Source of the DNA: Euleptes europaea
Lineage: Eukaryota > Chordata > Lepidosauria > Squamata > Sphaerodactylidae
Length of the DNA: 64,000 bases
Reading direction: 5' to 3'
NCBI RefSeq assembly: GCF_029931775.1
Contig: NC_079312.1
Span: forward strand, 60,206,333 to 60,270,332
Shown here: one piece after another, positions 23,901 through 30,964 of the stretch
Layout: each line of letters begins with the position of its first letter
How positions within the stretch are numbered: the first letter of the stretch is position 1
The notes under the pieces: generated by a model
Seen by the model: only the letters and a program-made list of their open reading frames with translations
Database searches by the model: none
What the model was told of the DNA's origin: nothing
Made by a program: the position numbers and the translations under genes

Positions 23901-24882
23901 GAGCTAGAGTTATAATAAATGTAAACTGACACCAACGGATGTCACATCCCAGACGTGTTCTCCACAGATTTTATACTGCTTTTTCATAGCTCTGCCTTCT
24001 CTTCACTGGTGACTTGCAAGGACTTAAAAATAAGGGGAGGCGTATCATCTTGCTTTTTTGGGTCACGTCTTTGAAAGCATATCCTGCATTTTCGGTATCG
24101 CTTCCTCAGCGGGCGATAGTTCTTAAAAGGACGGTCCTAACCCACGCTAAATACTGCCCTAAAAACAGGCTGTTTTGCCATATATATTTTTTCAGTCCTG
24201 TCACCATCTGACCCTGATGTGTAGTGCTCGTGTGCATACGTTCTCCTAAGAGCCCTCGGCGAGAGGACACAGTAAACCAAACTACCCCAAAGAGCAAGAG
24301 TCCAGTAGCACCTTAAAGACTAACGAAAATATTTTCTGGCAGGGTATGAGCTTTCGTGAGCCACGGGTCACTTCTTCAGATACAGCTAGAATGTGAATCC
24401 ATCTGTCTTTAAGGAGAGGAGAGTGAATTCAGACAAGCATTAGTATGTAAATGTTAACAGTATGTAAATGTGAATAGCAGGCGTGATGGGATTAGGTGTG
24501 GTATGCAGAAGAGTCTGTGATGCCCAGGGGAGATGTGGCTCACGAAAGCTCCTACCCTGCCAGAAAATATTCTTGTTAGTCTTTAAGGTGCTTCTGGACT
24601 CTTGCTCATTTCTACTACTGCAGACAGAATAACACGGGTACCCGCTGGGAAGTACCCCAAGGAGATACGTGGGGCAACTGGGTGGCCCACGGGTTAGGGC
24701 CACCATACCACTGCCCAAACGTAGTAGAAGGGAGTGCACCAGGGCCGCGGGGCTTGGCGCAGCTACCCGAGCGCCTCCTCGCCCCACCACCTGCTGCGAG
24801 GCCCTGGCCGCCTTCTCCGCTCGCTCACCTGGGGACTGTCCTCCAGCGCCTCCTCGATGGGCAGCTTGTCTATCCCAGGCAT
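2896..24882 (-). CDS. APPL1: APPL1 (DCC-interacting protein 13-alpha), exons 1-13, 3' part outside window
   Basis: APPL1 is a multifunctional adaptor and Rab5 effector on early (APPL) endosomes; in the known family it binds adiponectin receptors, AKT2 and DCC through a C-terminal PTB domain. Thirteen minus-strand exons join in phase with GT/AG boundaries to give residues 1-384. They cover the BAR domain (about 5-268), the PH domain (about 277-375) and the start of the linker. The protein starts MPGIDKLPIEEALEDSPQ and is nearly identical to the mammalian protein, with conservative changes such as N235D and H362Y. Human APPL1 is about 709 residues, so roughly 54% is here; the PTB exons should lie left of position 1. 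The exons are 24829-24882, 13980-14078, 13138-13197, 12474-12545, 10783-10870, 9994-10035, 9174-9232, 8170-8316, 7417-7499, 7161-7319, 6115-6303, 4525-4567 and 2896-2952. Intron 1 is 10.75 kb and rich in repeats. Nothing suggests the gene is broken. Confidence 0.97.
2953..4524. other. APPL1 intron 12, no recognisable element
   Basis: Unique-looking AT-rich intron with a short A13 tract near 3545. Short open frames on both strands look random. Confidence 0.5.
4525..4567 (-). CDS. APPL1: APPL1 exon 12 (residues 351-365)
   Basis: A 43-nt exon found by looking for the missing PH-domain segment. It encodes SSILQAESKKDYEE after completing Lys351. CCAG acceptor, GTATGC donor. Human has His where this has Tyr362. 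Confidence 0.93.
5157..5452 (-). mobile_element. tRNA-derived squamate SINE
   Basis: Reverse-complement copy of the family at 1393. It begins GAGTTGGTTTTTATATGCCG, contains the inverted box B AATCAAACCCGG and ends at the inverted tRNA-like head ACCACTACACCA. It lies in APPL1 intron 11. Confidence 0.85.
6115..6303 (-). CDS. APPL1: APPL1 exon 11 (residues 288-351)
   Basis: Encodes most of the PH domain, from KTGLVSSSWDRQFYFTQGG through VMAVDCEDRRYCF to FDGK plus two bases of Lys351. The donor is GTTTGT, a GT donor that is weak beyond the first two bases, but the join to exon 12 keeps phase and matches the conserved protein. Confidence 0.95.
7161..7319 (-). CDS. APPL1: APPL1 exon 10 (residues 235-288)
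   Basis: Encodes VRREMDREVETMQQTIED through SQRNLTRKAGYLNAR, then two bases of Asn288. It covers the end of the BAR domain and the start of the PH domain. GTGAGA donor. Confidence 0.96.
7417..7499 (-). CDS. APPL1: APPL1 exon 9 (residues 208-235)
   Basis: Encodes INFFKMGSENLTEQLEEF through NIGTSVQ plus two bases of residue 235. GTAAGT donor. With exon 10 the split codon reads Asp where human has Asn. Confidence 0.94.
8170..8316 (-). CDS. APPL1: APPL1 exon 8 (residues 159-207)
   Basis: Encodes 49 residues from VKYEVTEDVYTSRKKQ through LMHYFCALNTLQYKKKIA to LLGYMQAQ. GTGAAT donor, phase 0. This is the most strongly conserved stretch of the BAR domain. Confidence 0.96.
8621..9067. mobile_element. 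GC-rich MITE-like insert in APPL1 intron 7
   Basis: A sharply GC-rich block of about 447 bp inside an AT-rich intron, bounded by inverted ends CATTCCTGAG and CTCAGGAATG. No convincing target-site duplication seen. Probably a non-autonomous DNA transposon; family unknown. Confidence 0.45.
9174..9232 (-). CDS. APPL1: APPL1 exon 7 (residues 139-158)
   Basis: A 59-nt exon encoding HDAAITRYSRLSKKRENEK after completing Asp139. GTTTGA donor, phase 0 at its 3' end. BAR domain helix. Confidence 0.94.
9511..9592. mobile_element. Perfect-hairpin palindromic MITE
   Basis: Two 38-nt arms, TGCATTCCTAAGGAGAG... and its exact complement, separated by a 6-nt loop (CATTTT). Worn relatives with the CTAAGCCCATT...AATGGGCTTAG centre occur near 9780-9865, 36206-36290, 42847-42930 and 56690-56770. 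Lies in APPL1 intron 6, so it is transcribed in the pre-mRNA. Confidence 0.8.
9994..10035 (-). CDS. APPL1: APPL1 exon 6 (residues 125-139)
   Basis: A short 42-nt exon encoding EILTLKEVFQISSN plus one base of Asp139. CAG acceptor, GTAAGTA donor. Confidence 0.94.
10111..10328. repeat. Tandem duplication (2 x 109 bp) in APPL1 intron 5
   Basis: Unit 1 (10111-10219) and unit 2 (10220-10328) share AGAGCTGATTCACTGATTTC at their start and TTAAAAATTACTTACAACTT near their end with few differences. On the gene strand each unit carries a GTAAGT donor-like sequence but no APPL1-like coding. Confidence 0.9.
10783..10870 (-). CDS. APPL1: APPL1 exon 5 (residues 96-125)
   Basis: Encodes LSSCHAVLSTQLADAMMF through ERDLK plus one base of Glu125. 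GTACAG donor. It joins in phase to exon 6. Confidence 0.95.
11393..11525 (-). mobile_element. RTE/Bov-B-like (Sauria) 3' tail fragment
   Basis: GTGCCGTCAAGTCGCTTCCG and GTGACCCTATGAAT match the reverse complement of the RTE-type tail shared by squamate SINEs and Bov-B LINEs. Preceded by GTGTGTG, the usual tail microsatellite. Confidence 0.6.
11847..12228 (+). mobile_element. Possible solo LTR (fossil)
   Basis: A block of about 380 bp with a GATAAAAAGG TATA-like box near 11977 and CCAATAAAGT (poly(A)-type) near 12103, the promoter and polyadenylation spacing of an LTR. No internal retroviral region beside it. Ends are uncertain and no target duplication was confirmed. Confidence 0.35.
12229..12369. 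mobile_element. Palindromic DNA transposon fragment (GTCCAGTAGCACCTTA family)
   Basis: Contains GAGCTTTTGAGAGTC and the inverted terminal part GTCTAAGGTGCTACTAGACT followed by CTACTGCAG. Relatives at 24294, 28037 and 36765. One arm is largely missing. Confidence 0.6.
12474..12545 (-). CDS. APPL1: APPL1 exon 4 (residues 72-95)
   Basis: Encodes 24 residues beginning RFPLGGDDEVMTSTLQQ and ending KVIDE. GTAAGG donor, AG acceptor, phase 0. BAR domain. Confidence 0.95.
13138..13197 (-). CDS. APPL1: APPL1 exon 3 (residues 52-71)
   Basis: Encodes NELSAATHLTSKLLKEYEQQ, 20 codons in phase 0, with a GTATTTG donor. BAR domain. Confidence 0.95.
13980..14078 (-). CDS. APPL1: APPL1 exon 2 (residues 19-51)
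   Basis: Encodes 33 residues from TRSLLGVFEEDAAAIS to HRIYDAQ, helix 1 of the BAR domain. AG acceptor at 14079-14080, GTAATG donor at 13974-13979, phase 0 on both sides. Confidence 0.96.
15196..15456 (+). mobile_element. Chimeric tRNA/5S-headed SINE with poly(A) tail
   Basis: Starts as a tRNA-type SINE (CCAGTGTGGTGTAGTGG, box B GGTTCAAATCC, GGTGACCTTGG). It then switches to the 3' half of a 5S-rRNA-derived SINE (GGCTAGTATTTGGATGGGAG, CAATGGCAAAGCACCTC, CAGCTGTGACTTGACGG) and ends in A14. Confidence 0.75.
16530..17370 (-). mobile_element. LINE-derived repeat, reverse orientation, non-coding
   Basis: The left end has the reversed LINE-type tail (TTTATTGGATTTCTATCCCACC...). The body holds phrases common to a long squamate dispersed repeat, e.g. 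CAGAGCATTCCACAAGG, GGGCAGTGTAGAGCTTTAAAG and ACCTGTGCAGCTGTTTC. L2/CR1-type origin is likely but I cannot assign the family. Confidence 0.5.
18365..18560. mobile_element. Worn LINE/SINE-like dispersed repeat
   Basis: Phrases such as CAACAGTGGTCAAGAGGCTT, CCACAAGCACGGCATGAAGG and CTGCATGTGGAGGC match a common squamate repeat (TCTAGTCCAGC... / CAGTGGCCA...). Another piece of it is at 44038-44130. Confidence 0.5.
19205..19417. repeat. Tandem duplication, two about 103-bp units at 110-bp spacing
   Basis: GTAGGGTAGTAGTAGAAAGC through CAGAATACATG occurs at 19205-19307 and 19315-19417 with only a few changes. A young local duplication in APPL1 intron 1. Confidence 0.93.
19551..19808 (+). mobile_element. 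5S-rRNA-derived SINE with internal 34-bp duplication
   Basis: The head (CCTGGATGGCCCAGGATAAC, GGAAGTTAAGCAGGGTCAGC, TTGGATGGGAGACCACCAAG) follows 5S rRNA through its internal control region. The tail (CCATAAGTCAGCTGTAACTT) is the RTE/Sauria type. The 34-bp block containing GGAAGTTAAGCAGGGTCAG is repeated back to back (19597-19630 and 19631-19664). Confidence 0.88.
19861..20102. mobile_element. TA-flanked MITE (GGGTTGCCA family), complete
   Basis: 242 bp, bounded by TA on both sides (19859-19860, 20103-20104), with ends GGGTTGCCAGG and GGCTGGCATCC as imperfect inverted repeats. Non-coding. The TA duplication suggests a Tc1/mariner-like mover, by inference. Confidence 0.75.
20500..21080 (+). 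mobile_element. Possible solo LTR (fossil)
   Basis: A block of about 550 bp of non-coding, mixed-composition sequence with AATAAA at 20947 followed by a TCTTCTTCGTT/TGC-rich stretch, like the R-U5 part of an LTR. No adjacent coding region. Ends and family uncertain. Confidence 0.3.
21190..21330 (-). mobile_element. CR1 LINE 3' end fragment
   Basis: TCAGAAGGGACCACCAGGGT, TCTAGTCCAACCCCCTGC and CAATGCAGGAAATTCAC are the reverse complement of the squamate CR1 3' end. Confidence 0.8.
21385..21551 (-). mobile_element. tRNA-derived SINE, reverse orientation
   Basis: TGTGAAGTGGGTTAGGCTGG, the CTGGCCCAAAGTCACC block and the inverted box B and head (CCTAGTCTGAAACTC, ACCACTACACCACACTG). Confidence 0.75.
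22059..22348. mobile_element. hAT non-autonomous transposon, 290 bp, intact TSD
   Basis: Ends CAGGGCTTCTTAAACT and AGTTTGAGAAGCTTTG are imperfect inverted repeats, flanked by the exact 8-bp duplication ATCTAGAA (22051-22058 and 22349-22356). Subterminal inverted CACGACCCC/GGGGTCGTG blocks. Inserted into the older BED-bearing element. Confidence 0.93.
22741..22935 (+). CDS. BED-type zinc-finger exon, probably of a hAT transposase
   Basis: A 64-codon frame beginning MAAGCKRDPVWDYFNG. It has the BED signature: aromatic W11 and F14, then C30-x2-C33, 12 residues, H46-x3-C50 within CKHCNKEMQGLVARMKHHEKC-like sequence. BED fingers bind DNA at the N terminus of hAT transposases and of host proteins derived from them. 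The frame stops soon after the finger. No catalytic RNase H-like region follows in this window, so it is either the first exon of a dead element or a relic. It sits on the strand opposite APPL1, inside intron 1. Confidence 0.6.
   Translation: MAAGCKRDPVWDYFNGVPLPMGKAGTCAKCKHCNKEMQGLVARMKHHEKCCLYRKPLFKHSLTD
24294..24617. mobile_element. Palindromic DNA transposon, about 320 bp, 72-nt arms
   Basis: The left arm (GAGCAAGAGTCCAGTAGCAC... to TTTCGTGAGCCA, 24294-24364) is nearly the exact complement of 24535-24606 (TGGCTCACGAAAGC... to GACTCTTGCTC). The centre is non-coding. About 210 bp downstream of APPL1 exon 1. Confidence 0.8.
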
Positions 24883-25210
24883 GTCGACGGCGGAGCCCTC
24901 ACAGACCAACGCCGCACCCAGCTGTGCAGCGTTCCTCCTCCTCCTCCTCGGCGCGACCACAACAAGGCAGCCAGAGCCCAGCTCCGGAAATCCCGCCCCG
25001 GCACTTCCGCTGCGGGGCGGGGACCCCCTACGCGTCCTCCCATTGGCTGGCAAAGCGTTCCGTCTGCTCGCGAAGAGGAGGCGGGCGCTCGAACAGGTCG
25101 GGGCCGAGCAGTCGGGTGGAGAGGTTGAGCGGGGAGGTTCTGGTTGCCAGGAGATGGTCCCTGGCTGCACCTTCCGACAAGCCAGCCGGGGCTCGGCCCT
25201 TATTAAACCA
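24660..25210 (-). promoter_or_regulatory. APPL1 CpG-island promoter
   Basis: A GC- and CpG-rich block around and upstream of APPL1 exon 1. On the minus strand it carries a CCAAT box (25042-25046) and an ETS-type CGGAAGT (25003-25009) within about 170 nt of the ATG. No TATA box is evident. The long open frames on both strands here follow from GC richness and are not genes. Confidence 0.75.
24829..24882 (-). CDS. APPL1: APPL1 coding exon 1 (residues 1-18)
   Basis: The ATG is at 24882 on the minus strand. The exon encodes 18 residues, MPGIDKLPIEEALEDSPQ, and ends CAG before a GTGAGC donor (phase 0). It lies in a CpG island, as expected for a housekeeping-type promoter. The start was chosen because it matches the conserved vertebrate APPL1 N terminus. 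Confidence 0.97.
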
Positions 25211-25346
25211 TGCTGCCTTTCCTGCTAACCGAACAGCCAGCCACGCGTCTTGTCATTGTCTGTCATTTCTTTCCCCTATTTGTTTCATTGGGTAATTTCT
25301 GTCAACGAAACAAATTGCATTTTAAGGAACAAACGGGAATTAAAGT

Positions 25347-25523
25347 ATTGGTTCTTGTGGGTTATCCGGGCTGTGTGACCATGGTCTTGGTATTTTCTTT
25401 CCTGACGTTTCGCCAGCAGCTGTGGCAGGCATCTTCAGAGAAGTCACACTGAAGTTACTCCACGGTTACACAGCCCAGATAACCCACAAGAACCAATGAA
25501 CTCTGTCCGTGAAAGCCTTCGAC
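25347..25523 (-). mobile_element. Inverted-repeat retroelement end with hammerhead-like motif
   Basis: 38-nt arms 25347-25384 and 25460-25497 (ATTGGTTCTTGTGGG... and complement) enclose a minus-strand motif at 25401-25442 with CTGAAGA, a GCC/GGC stem and GAAACGTC. The flank GTGAAAGCCTTCGAC matches the outer flank of the 58.4-kb copy. Resembles the hammerhead-bearing terminal repeats reported for Penelope-like elements; the family assignment is inference. Confidence 0.6.
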
Positions 25524-25549
25524 AATATTGGGAATTAAAGTAATTTGAG

Positions 25550-26366
25550 AGAGCCGGCGTGGTGTGGTGTTTAAGAGCGGCAAACTGTAATCTGGAGAAC
25601 CAGCTTTCATTCCCCACTCCTCCACGCAGTGGCGGACCTACATTTTTGGGGCCCTGAAGCTTGGACAGTTATGGGGGCCCCTTTGCAACCAGCAACAATA
25701 GGGCAACATCCACCAAGGTCCAAAGGGCCTTGCTGCCCTTGCAAGGACCTTGAGGCCCAAATAGTGGAGAATAGGGTGGTGGGGTGGAGTCCTTGAAAAT
25801 GGGCCATACAGTGATGAAATAAAACTATAGAACTATTAAGCCGTGCACCAATGAAGGATTTGAGGATCCAGCTACCAAAATATAGGCTATGAATCGATTC
25901 TGGTGAGCTCAGAGAGCCCTTACAACTGGGGGTTCGAGCACTGCAAGCCACCGATAAGATTTTGAAATTTGACCAATTACAGGGACATTTTGAGGACATA
26001 TGAAATGGGTATTAGAGCATATTCTAAAGTCAATATTAAGTACTTCAACCCATTCTATCACTAAAAAATTCCATCGATTTTGTTGAGAAAATCACTCATT
26101 TTAAAAAAAATTGCTTTGGGGGGGCCCTCCGGGATTAGGGGCCCTGAAGCTTAAGCTTCATTAGTTTCACAGTAGATCCACCTCTGCCTCCACATGAAGC
26201 CAGCCAGGTGACCTTGGGCCAGTCACAGTTCTCTTCAAGCTCTCTCAGCCTCACCTACCTCACAAGGTGTCTGTTGTGGGGAGAGGAAGGGAAAGAGATT
26301 GTAAGCCAATTTGATTCTCCTTAAAAGGTAGAGACATCGGCATATAAAAACCAACTCTTCTTTTAA
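25550..26366 (+). mobile_element. tRNA-derived SINE interrupted by a hAT
   Basis: The 5' part (25550-25626, GCCGGCGTGGTGTGGTG...CCACTCCTCCACG) and 3' part (26187-26366, CCTCCACATGAAGCCAGCC... to AAAAACCAACTCTTC) form one SINE of the 1393 family, split by the element at 25627-26186. Confidence 0.85.
25627..26186. mobile_element. hAT non-autonomous transposon, 560 bp, nested in SINE
   Basis: Ends CAGTGGCGGACCTAC and GTAGATCCACCTCTG are inverted repeats. The 8-bp duplication is CCTCCACG (25619-25626) and CCTCCACA (26187-26194). Subterminal GGGGCCCTGAAGCTT is repeated in inverse at the other end. Non-coding. Confidence 0.92.
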
Positions 26367-26406
26367 AAAACCAAATGCACAGTTAGTACCTTTTCTGCTT
26401 GTTGAA

Positions 26407-26490
26407 GTGTGTGTCAAGTGACGTCAAGTTCCTTCCAACTCATGGCGACCCTATGAATCAATGCCCTCCAAAACCTCCTGTCGTTAACAG
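26407..26490 (-). mobile_element. RTE/Bov-B-like 3' tail fragment
   Basis: GTGTGTGTCAAGTGACGTCA and CATGGCGACCCTATGAATCA match the fragment at 11393. Confidence 0.55.
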
Positions 26491-27079
26491 CAGCTGTGGC
26501 CTCTACATTCACCTGTATGTACATCTGTGGCTTGCACAAACTCTGAAGGCGGACAGGTGAATGTAAGAACTGCTGCCATTTTAAACCAAGCTCAATGATT
26601 AGTGTACATGGGCGAATCAGCCATCCAGCCACTAACTCCTGTCTTCAGCATCCCATGTGTAACAACAGGTGGGAAATATTTTACTAGGATGTTGTTTGAA
26701 TTATTGTGGGAGTGTGTGAACTGAGACTCACTAAACACTTAAGGAAATGCAATGTAAATACTAAGTGTCATCAGCAGTTTGCAGAATGATCATCCCCACC
26801 CACAAGTTGGTGGATACATAGAAGAACAGGATCATTGTTCATCCATGACTTTTGGAACTTATAGCACCTGGTTGCAAGCATAAAAAAATATGCATTAACT
26901 GAATGGAAACAGAGACTGCTACTTGTAACTTAACCTAAACGTAGCAGCCTTCGGCTTTTTCAGGCTCTGAGCCTCCTTTAACACCCAGGGGACACCATAG
27001 GAATCACTGAGCTGCAGCCACATGACAGGAAAAACTACATCAGAGGCATATTACAAGGGGAACAACGTTGTTGTTGTTA

Positions 27080-27165
27080 ATAGTCTATCTTTCTCACTGG
27101 GTCTCAAGGTGGATTATGACAAAAACTATTCAGACAATCAGCAGATGGATTACAAAATATAACAA
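27080..27165 (-). mobile_element. LINE-type 3' tail fragment
   Basis: ATAGTCTATCTTTCTCACTG and CTCAAGGTGGATTA are the reversed LINE tail also seen at 56380 and 57835. Confidence 0.5.
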
Positions 27166-27640
27166 CATTTGAATCTAACAGCAAAGATTCCTAGTCAAAA
27201 TAATGCAGTGGGACTGGGATTGAATAACTGGGGGGGGGGGGTGTTAAGCAAACCTAACTGTCTAAGACCTGATCATAGAAGACTAATACTGCAATTTTCT
27301 CCCCCAAATAGGGGGAATGTGTCAAAAGTATGTAGCAGGTGTATCATCGAGCAGAACCACAAAATTTATTGAGAATATTTTTCCCAGTTAATTTGCTTAA
27401 GAAGTGACAGATACCTTAACTAAATAAAAATAAAAAATAAGCCCCCATGCAGAGTTTTGAGAATTCAGATGGGGAAAATGTGCATCTAGAGAGCGGCAAA
27501 TCCAAGTCAAAACCTCCCGTGCATAAATCTCCCAGAAGCAAATTTCCAATATTGCTTTAGTTACAAAATGTCCCTAAAGATCATGCATATGTTAGATTTT
27601 TAAAGTAAAATAAAATTTATGCTTGAATCTTGCCCTCAGA

Positions 27641-28036
27641 GAGCCAGAGTCATATAGTGGTTAGATCACAAGTTCACAAGGTTGGAAGAGACCACAAGGG
27701 CCATCCAGTCCAACCCCCTGCCATGCAGGATCCCACAATCAAAGCACTCCCGACAGATGGCCATCCAGCCTCTGCTTAAAGACCTCCAAAGAAGGGGACT
27801 CCACCTCCCTCCCAGGCAGCACATTCTCAGATCCTCAGACTAGGATCTGCGAAACCCAGGTTGGAATCTGCATGCTGCTGTAGAAGCTTCCTGTGTGATC
27901 TTGGGCCAGTAGCACATTCTCAGACTAACCTACTTCACAGGATTGTTGTGAGGATAAAATGGATGACAGGAAAACAATGTAAGCCACCCTGGGTCCCCAT
28001 TGTGGGGAAAAATAGGGCATAAATTAAGTAAACAAA
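27641..28036 (+). mobile_element. tRNA-derived SINE with a CR1 fragment inserted
   Basis: The head GAGAGCCAGAGTCATATAGTG and the later body/tail (AGACTAGGATCTGCGAAACC, GTAAGCCACCCTGGGTCCCC) are separated by a reversed CR1 3' end at about 27672-27826 (AAGGTTGGAAGAGACCACAA, CCAACCCCCTGCCATGCAGG). Confidence 0.75.
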
Positions 28037-28242
28037 GATAGTTTCAGAGGGTAGCTGTGTTGGTTTGCAGTAGAAGAGCTAGATTTGAGTCCAGTAGCAC
28101 CTTAGAGAACAACAAGATTTTCATGGTATGAGCTTTCAAGAATCAAAGCTTATACCCCAAAAAATCTGCCAAAGGGAGCTTTGACTCTCAAAAGCTTATA
28201 TCTCAAAGATCTTGTTGGTTTCTAAAGTGCTGCTGGACACTA
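28037..28242. mobile_element. Palindromic DNA transposon (GTCCAGTAGCACCTTA family)
   Basis: Left arm GGTAGCTGTGTTGGTTTGCA...GTCCAGTAGCACCTTAGAG and the inverted right arm TCTTGTTGGTTTCTAAAGTG. The right terminus is cut off where the next SINE begins. Confidence 0.7.
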
Positions 28243-28243
28243 A

Positions 28244-28556
28244 TCTAAAAAAGGTAAAAGTAAAGGTCCCCTGTGCAAGCACCGGGTCATTCCTGACCTA
28301 TGGGGTGACGTCATATCCCGACATTTCCTAGGCAGATTTTGTTGACAGGGTGGTTTGCTAGTGCCTTCCCCAGTCATCTTCCCTCTACCCCCAGCAAACT
28401 GGGTACTTGTTTTACCGACCTTGGATGGATGGAAGGCTGAGTCCACCTTGAGCCGGCTACCTGAAACCAACTTCCGTTGGGATCGAACTCAGGTCGTGAG
28501 CACAGCTTGGACTGCAGTACTGCAGCTTACCACTCTGCGCCACGGGGCTCTAGGAC
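28244..28556 (-). mobile_element. tRNA-derived SINE with RTE-type tail
   Basis: Reverse copy beginning AAGGTCCCCTGTGCAAGCAC and ending at the inverted tRNA-like head (GATCGAACTCAGG box B, CTCTGCGCCACGGGGCTC). Same family as 39781-40085 and 44131-44325. Confidence 0.85.
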
Positions 28557-29793
28557 TCTGATCTACCTGTACATAAATAAATAAATCTGTGGATTGCTCT
28601 TCTGCCCTTTCTTGCGCTTCGTGGTGCTAAGTGACCATACAATTGTGCAGGAGACGGAGTACTCATTCTACACACTGCAAAGGGATAAATAAGCTCAATT
28701 CAGTACTGCCTGTAGTACATTGTATATAGAAAATGCCTTAGAGAAAGTATAGTTTTCTGTTTTCCATTTCCTCTTATGGAATCTAGTTTTCAATAAACAA
28801 TCCCTGGCCAACAGAAAGACTAATTAATCAGCTTTGATTCACCAGTTCCAAAATAATTTTATTTGGCATACTACTTTGAATTTATGGATTACTACCTCAT
28901 GTTATTTCATTCTTTCCAATACTATGAGTGAAAGAGACTTTGTATACAAAGAACAGAATTTGCCCAGTTCCCTTTGAAAATAACTATTTGATTAATATCT
29001 ACCACCAAGAGGTTATTAACACTAGGTGGCAGCATTACAGAGCGTTAACTATTGTTTATACTAACAGATCAATTAAATCAAAAAGCGATCACTTCACAGG
29101 ATTCTTTTTTAATTAATGAACTTACACAAAAGGATACACATTTTAATATAAGAAATTCATCTGATATATTTAATACGTTTTACCAAATGAATTTGTAAGT
29201 TGTTATTTTAAACCAGAACTAGAATTCCTCTACTGTAAGGAAGGGGACCATTCACACTTTAAATTAAATTTAACATGTATGTTGCTGAAAATGTAAGTTT
29301 CCAGTTTTGAAGCCTGACAAGCAATTTCTTAATCCTAGGGCCCCGAGGGAGCGTCTCTGCATTTAAGTACAGCGCAGTGAAGTTTAACCGCCTCTTTACA
29401 GAGAAGAGTGAAATGGGGACTTCCAAGGAAAACTGCCACACACACAAACAACAACAATGGAGAAACCAAAAGGAGGAAGCAGGAGGAAAAAGAAGCAGAA
29501 CACAACCAGGATTCAACAGGTGAGGCCAAAATAGGGAGACAGAAAGTATTAGAGATTTATCCATACCATTCCCATGTGACATGATCAGCCCTGGGAGAAT
29601 CACAGTAGACCTCCAAGAATCACAGTAGACCTCTGGCACCTTTCTAGGTGAAACGTCACAGCCCATGTATGGGCAAAAAGGACAAGCTACAAAATGCAGG
29701 ACTTCCTTGCTTCGTTCTGCAGCACCCCCTGTAGCACTACCTTTTACATAAATTCCTAGAAACCAGACATCAAAATGATCTGATGAAGTAGAG

Positions 29794-30131
29794 CAGGGGT
29801 CCCCAAACGTTTTGAGCCTGCAAGCGCATTTGGAATTCTGACACGACATGTTGAGTGCAGAACGAAATGGTTGCCCAGAATGGCTGCTGCAGGAGGCAGA
29901 GCCAGCCCCAAAATGATTGCCACAGCTTTTGATTGCCACAGCTTAACTTCAGCAACACAATGCAGATCCTTGTGTTGCAGTGGCAGCTGCTGTCAAAAAA
30001 TCGGAAAAATCTGCAGCGCCAATCAAATCAGAAGCCTTGCTGGGGAAGGCCCCACCCACTTCCTAAAAACACTTGGTGGGTATCAGAAAAGGTATTAGTG
30101 GGTGCCATGGCCACCATGTTGGGGACCCCTG
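29794..30131. mobile_element. hAT non-autonomous transposon, 338 bp, perfect TSD
   Basis: Ends CAGGGGTCCCCAAAC and GTTGGGGACCCCTG. The exact 8-bp duplication AAGTAGAG flanks it (29786-29793, 30132-30139). A relative in the opposite orientation is at 55227-55479. Confidence 0.95.
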
Positions 30132-30139
30132 AAGTAGAG

Positions 30140-30960
30140 GCTTCTTTCTTTTTTATAATGTGACCTATCACACAGAAGAATAAAATCCTAATAGTTAACA
30201 CATTCAACACAGCCTTCTCTACAAATGCCAAAGATCTTGGTACCAACAAAGCCAGCATCTATTACGGGGATCATTAGAAATAATAGTTTCTTTACATTTC
30301 TAAAAGTCTTCTGCTTGTCGGACAAGTCAGCACATTCCATCGTAGCTAAAATTAAAAGCTCTTTTTGCCACATGTGACATCTTGAAAGAGGTAGTCAATA
30401 ATCATATCTCACTTGCTTTCAGAGAAATGACACACTGCAACATCTTGACGAATACAGTTCACTCACTCTGGTCTAGGATATCTTCTGTCAAAAGAAATGG
30501 CTGAATATGCCATCTCGAATTGGCCCCGAGATTCCTTAAGGTAGTCCCCTCAACTATTTGGCCGTCTGTTGCTTGGGTTCATTCTTACATGACTCTGGTC
30601 CTCAGAGCAGCTACTGATTTGATGTGCAGTGAGAACTGCCCCATCCACGCATGATGTCCCAAGGTTTAGCCAAAGGTTTCTCAAGGAGCTCAGTCCTGAC
30701 CACAGAATCTCCAGAGCAGAAAGAATACTGTGACGGGATGGCAAAACCGCTGCCTGTCTTCAGAGCATAAGTTCCAGTTGTTAGGGGGTGGCGGTGTTGA
30801 CTCCAGCCCCCCTTGCCTTTGTGGTATCCCAAAACACCAAACCAGAGGCCCAGCAGGACTGTAGATGAACCTTGTAAAGATCCACACACCAGCCATCTGA
30901 TCAATGACCTCTGACACCAGACACTTCTTATGAATTTGTTTTCCAATGATTGTCACATAG
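30140..30960. other. Intergenic stretch with possible retrocopy fragment
   Basis: Mostly unrecognised. On the minus strand at about 30693-30956 a frame with MTIIGKQIHKKCLVSEVID and WIFTRFIYSPAGPLVW looks more protein-like than its surroundings, and a related GKQIHKK peptide occurs on the plus strand near 32303-32350. Not identified. Confidence 0.25.
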
Positions 30961-30964
30961 AGGA

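Larger units (their letters stand above)
14079..24828 (-). other. APPL1 intron 1
   Basis: A 10.75-kb intron made largely of repeats listed separately. Stretches at 14080-15195, 15460-16530, 17375-18360 and 23000-24290 show nothing I recognise beyond AT-rich unique-looking DNA; short frames there look random. Confidence 0.6.

Noticed and set aside
24669-25295. Overlapping long frames on both strands (up to 208 codons) at the APPL1 promoter
   Set aside because: They coincide with the CpG island and overlap APPL1 exon 1. GC-rich DNA lacks stops by chance; the translations are Arg/Pro/Ser-rich with no domain.
29259-29939. 226-codon minus-strand frame in the APPL1-HESX1 spacer
   Set aside because: Runs through the hAT at 29794-30131, so the frame is a composite of unrelated DNA. 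Composition is dominated by low-complexity Ser/Leu/Phe/Cys.
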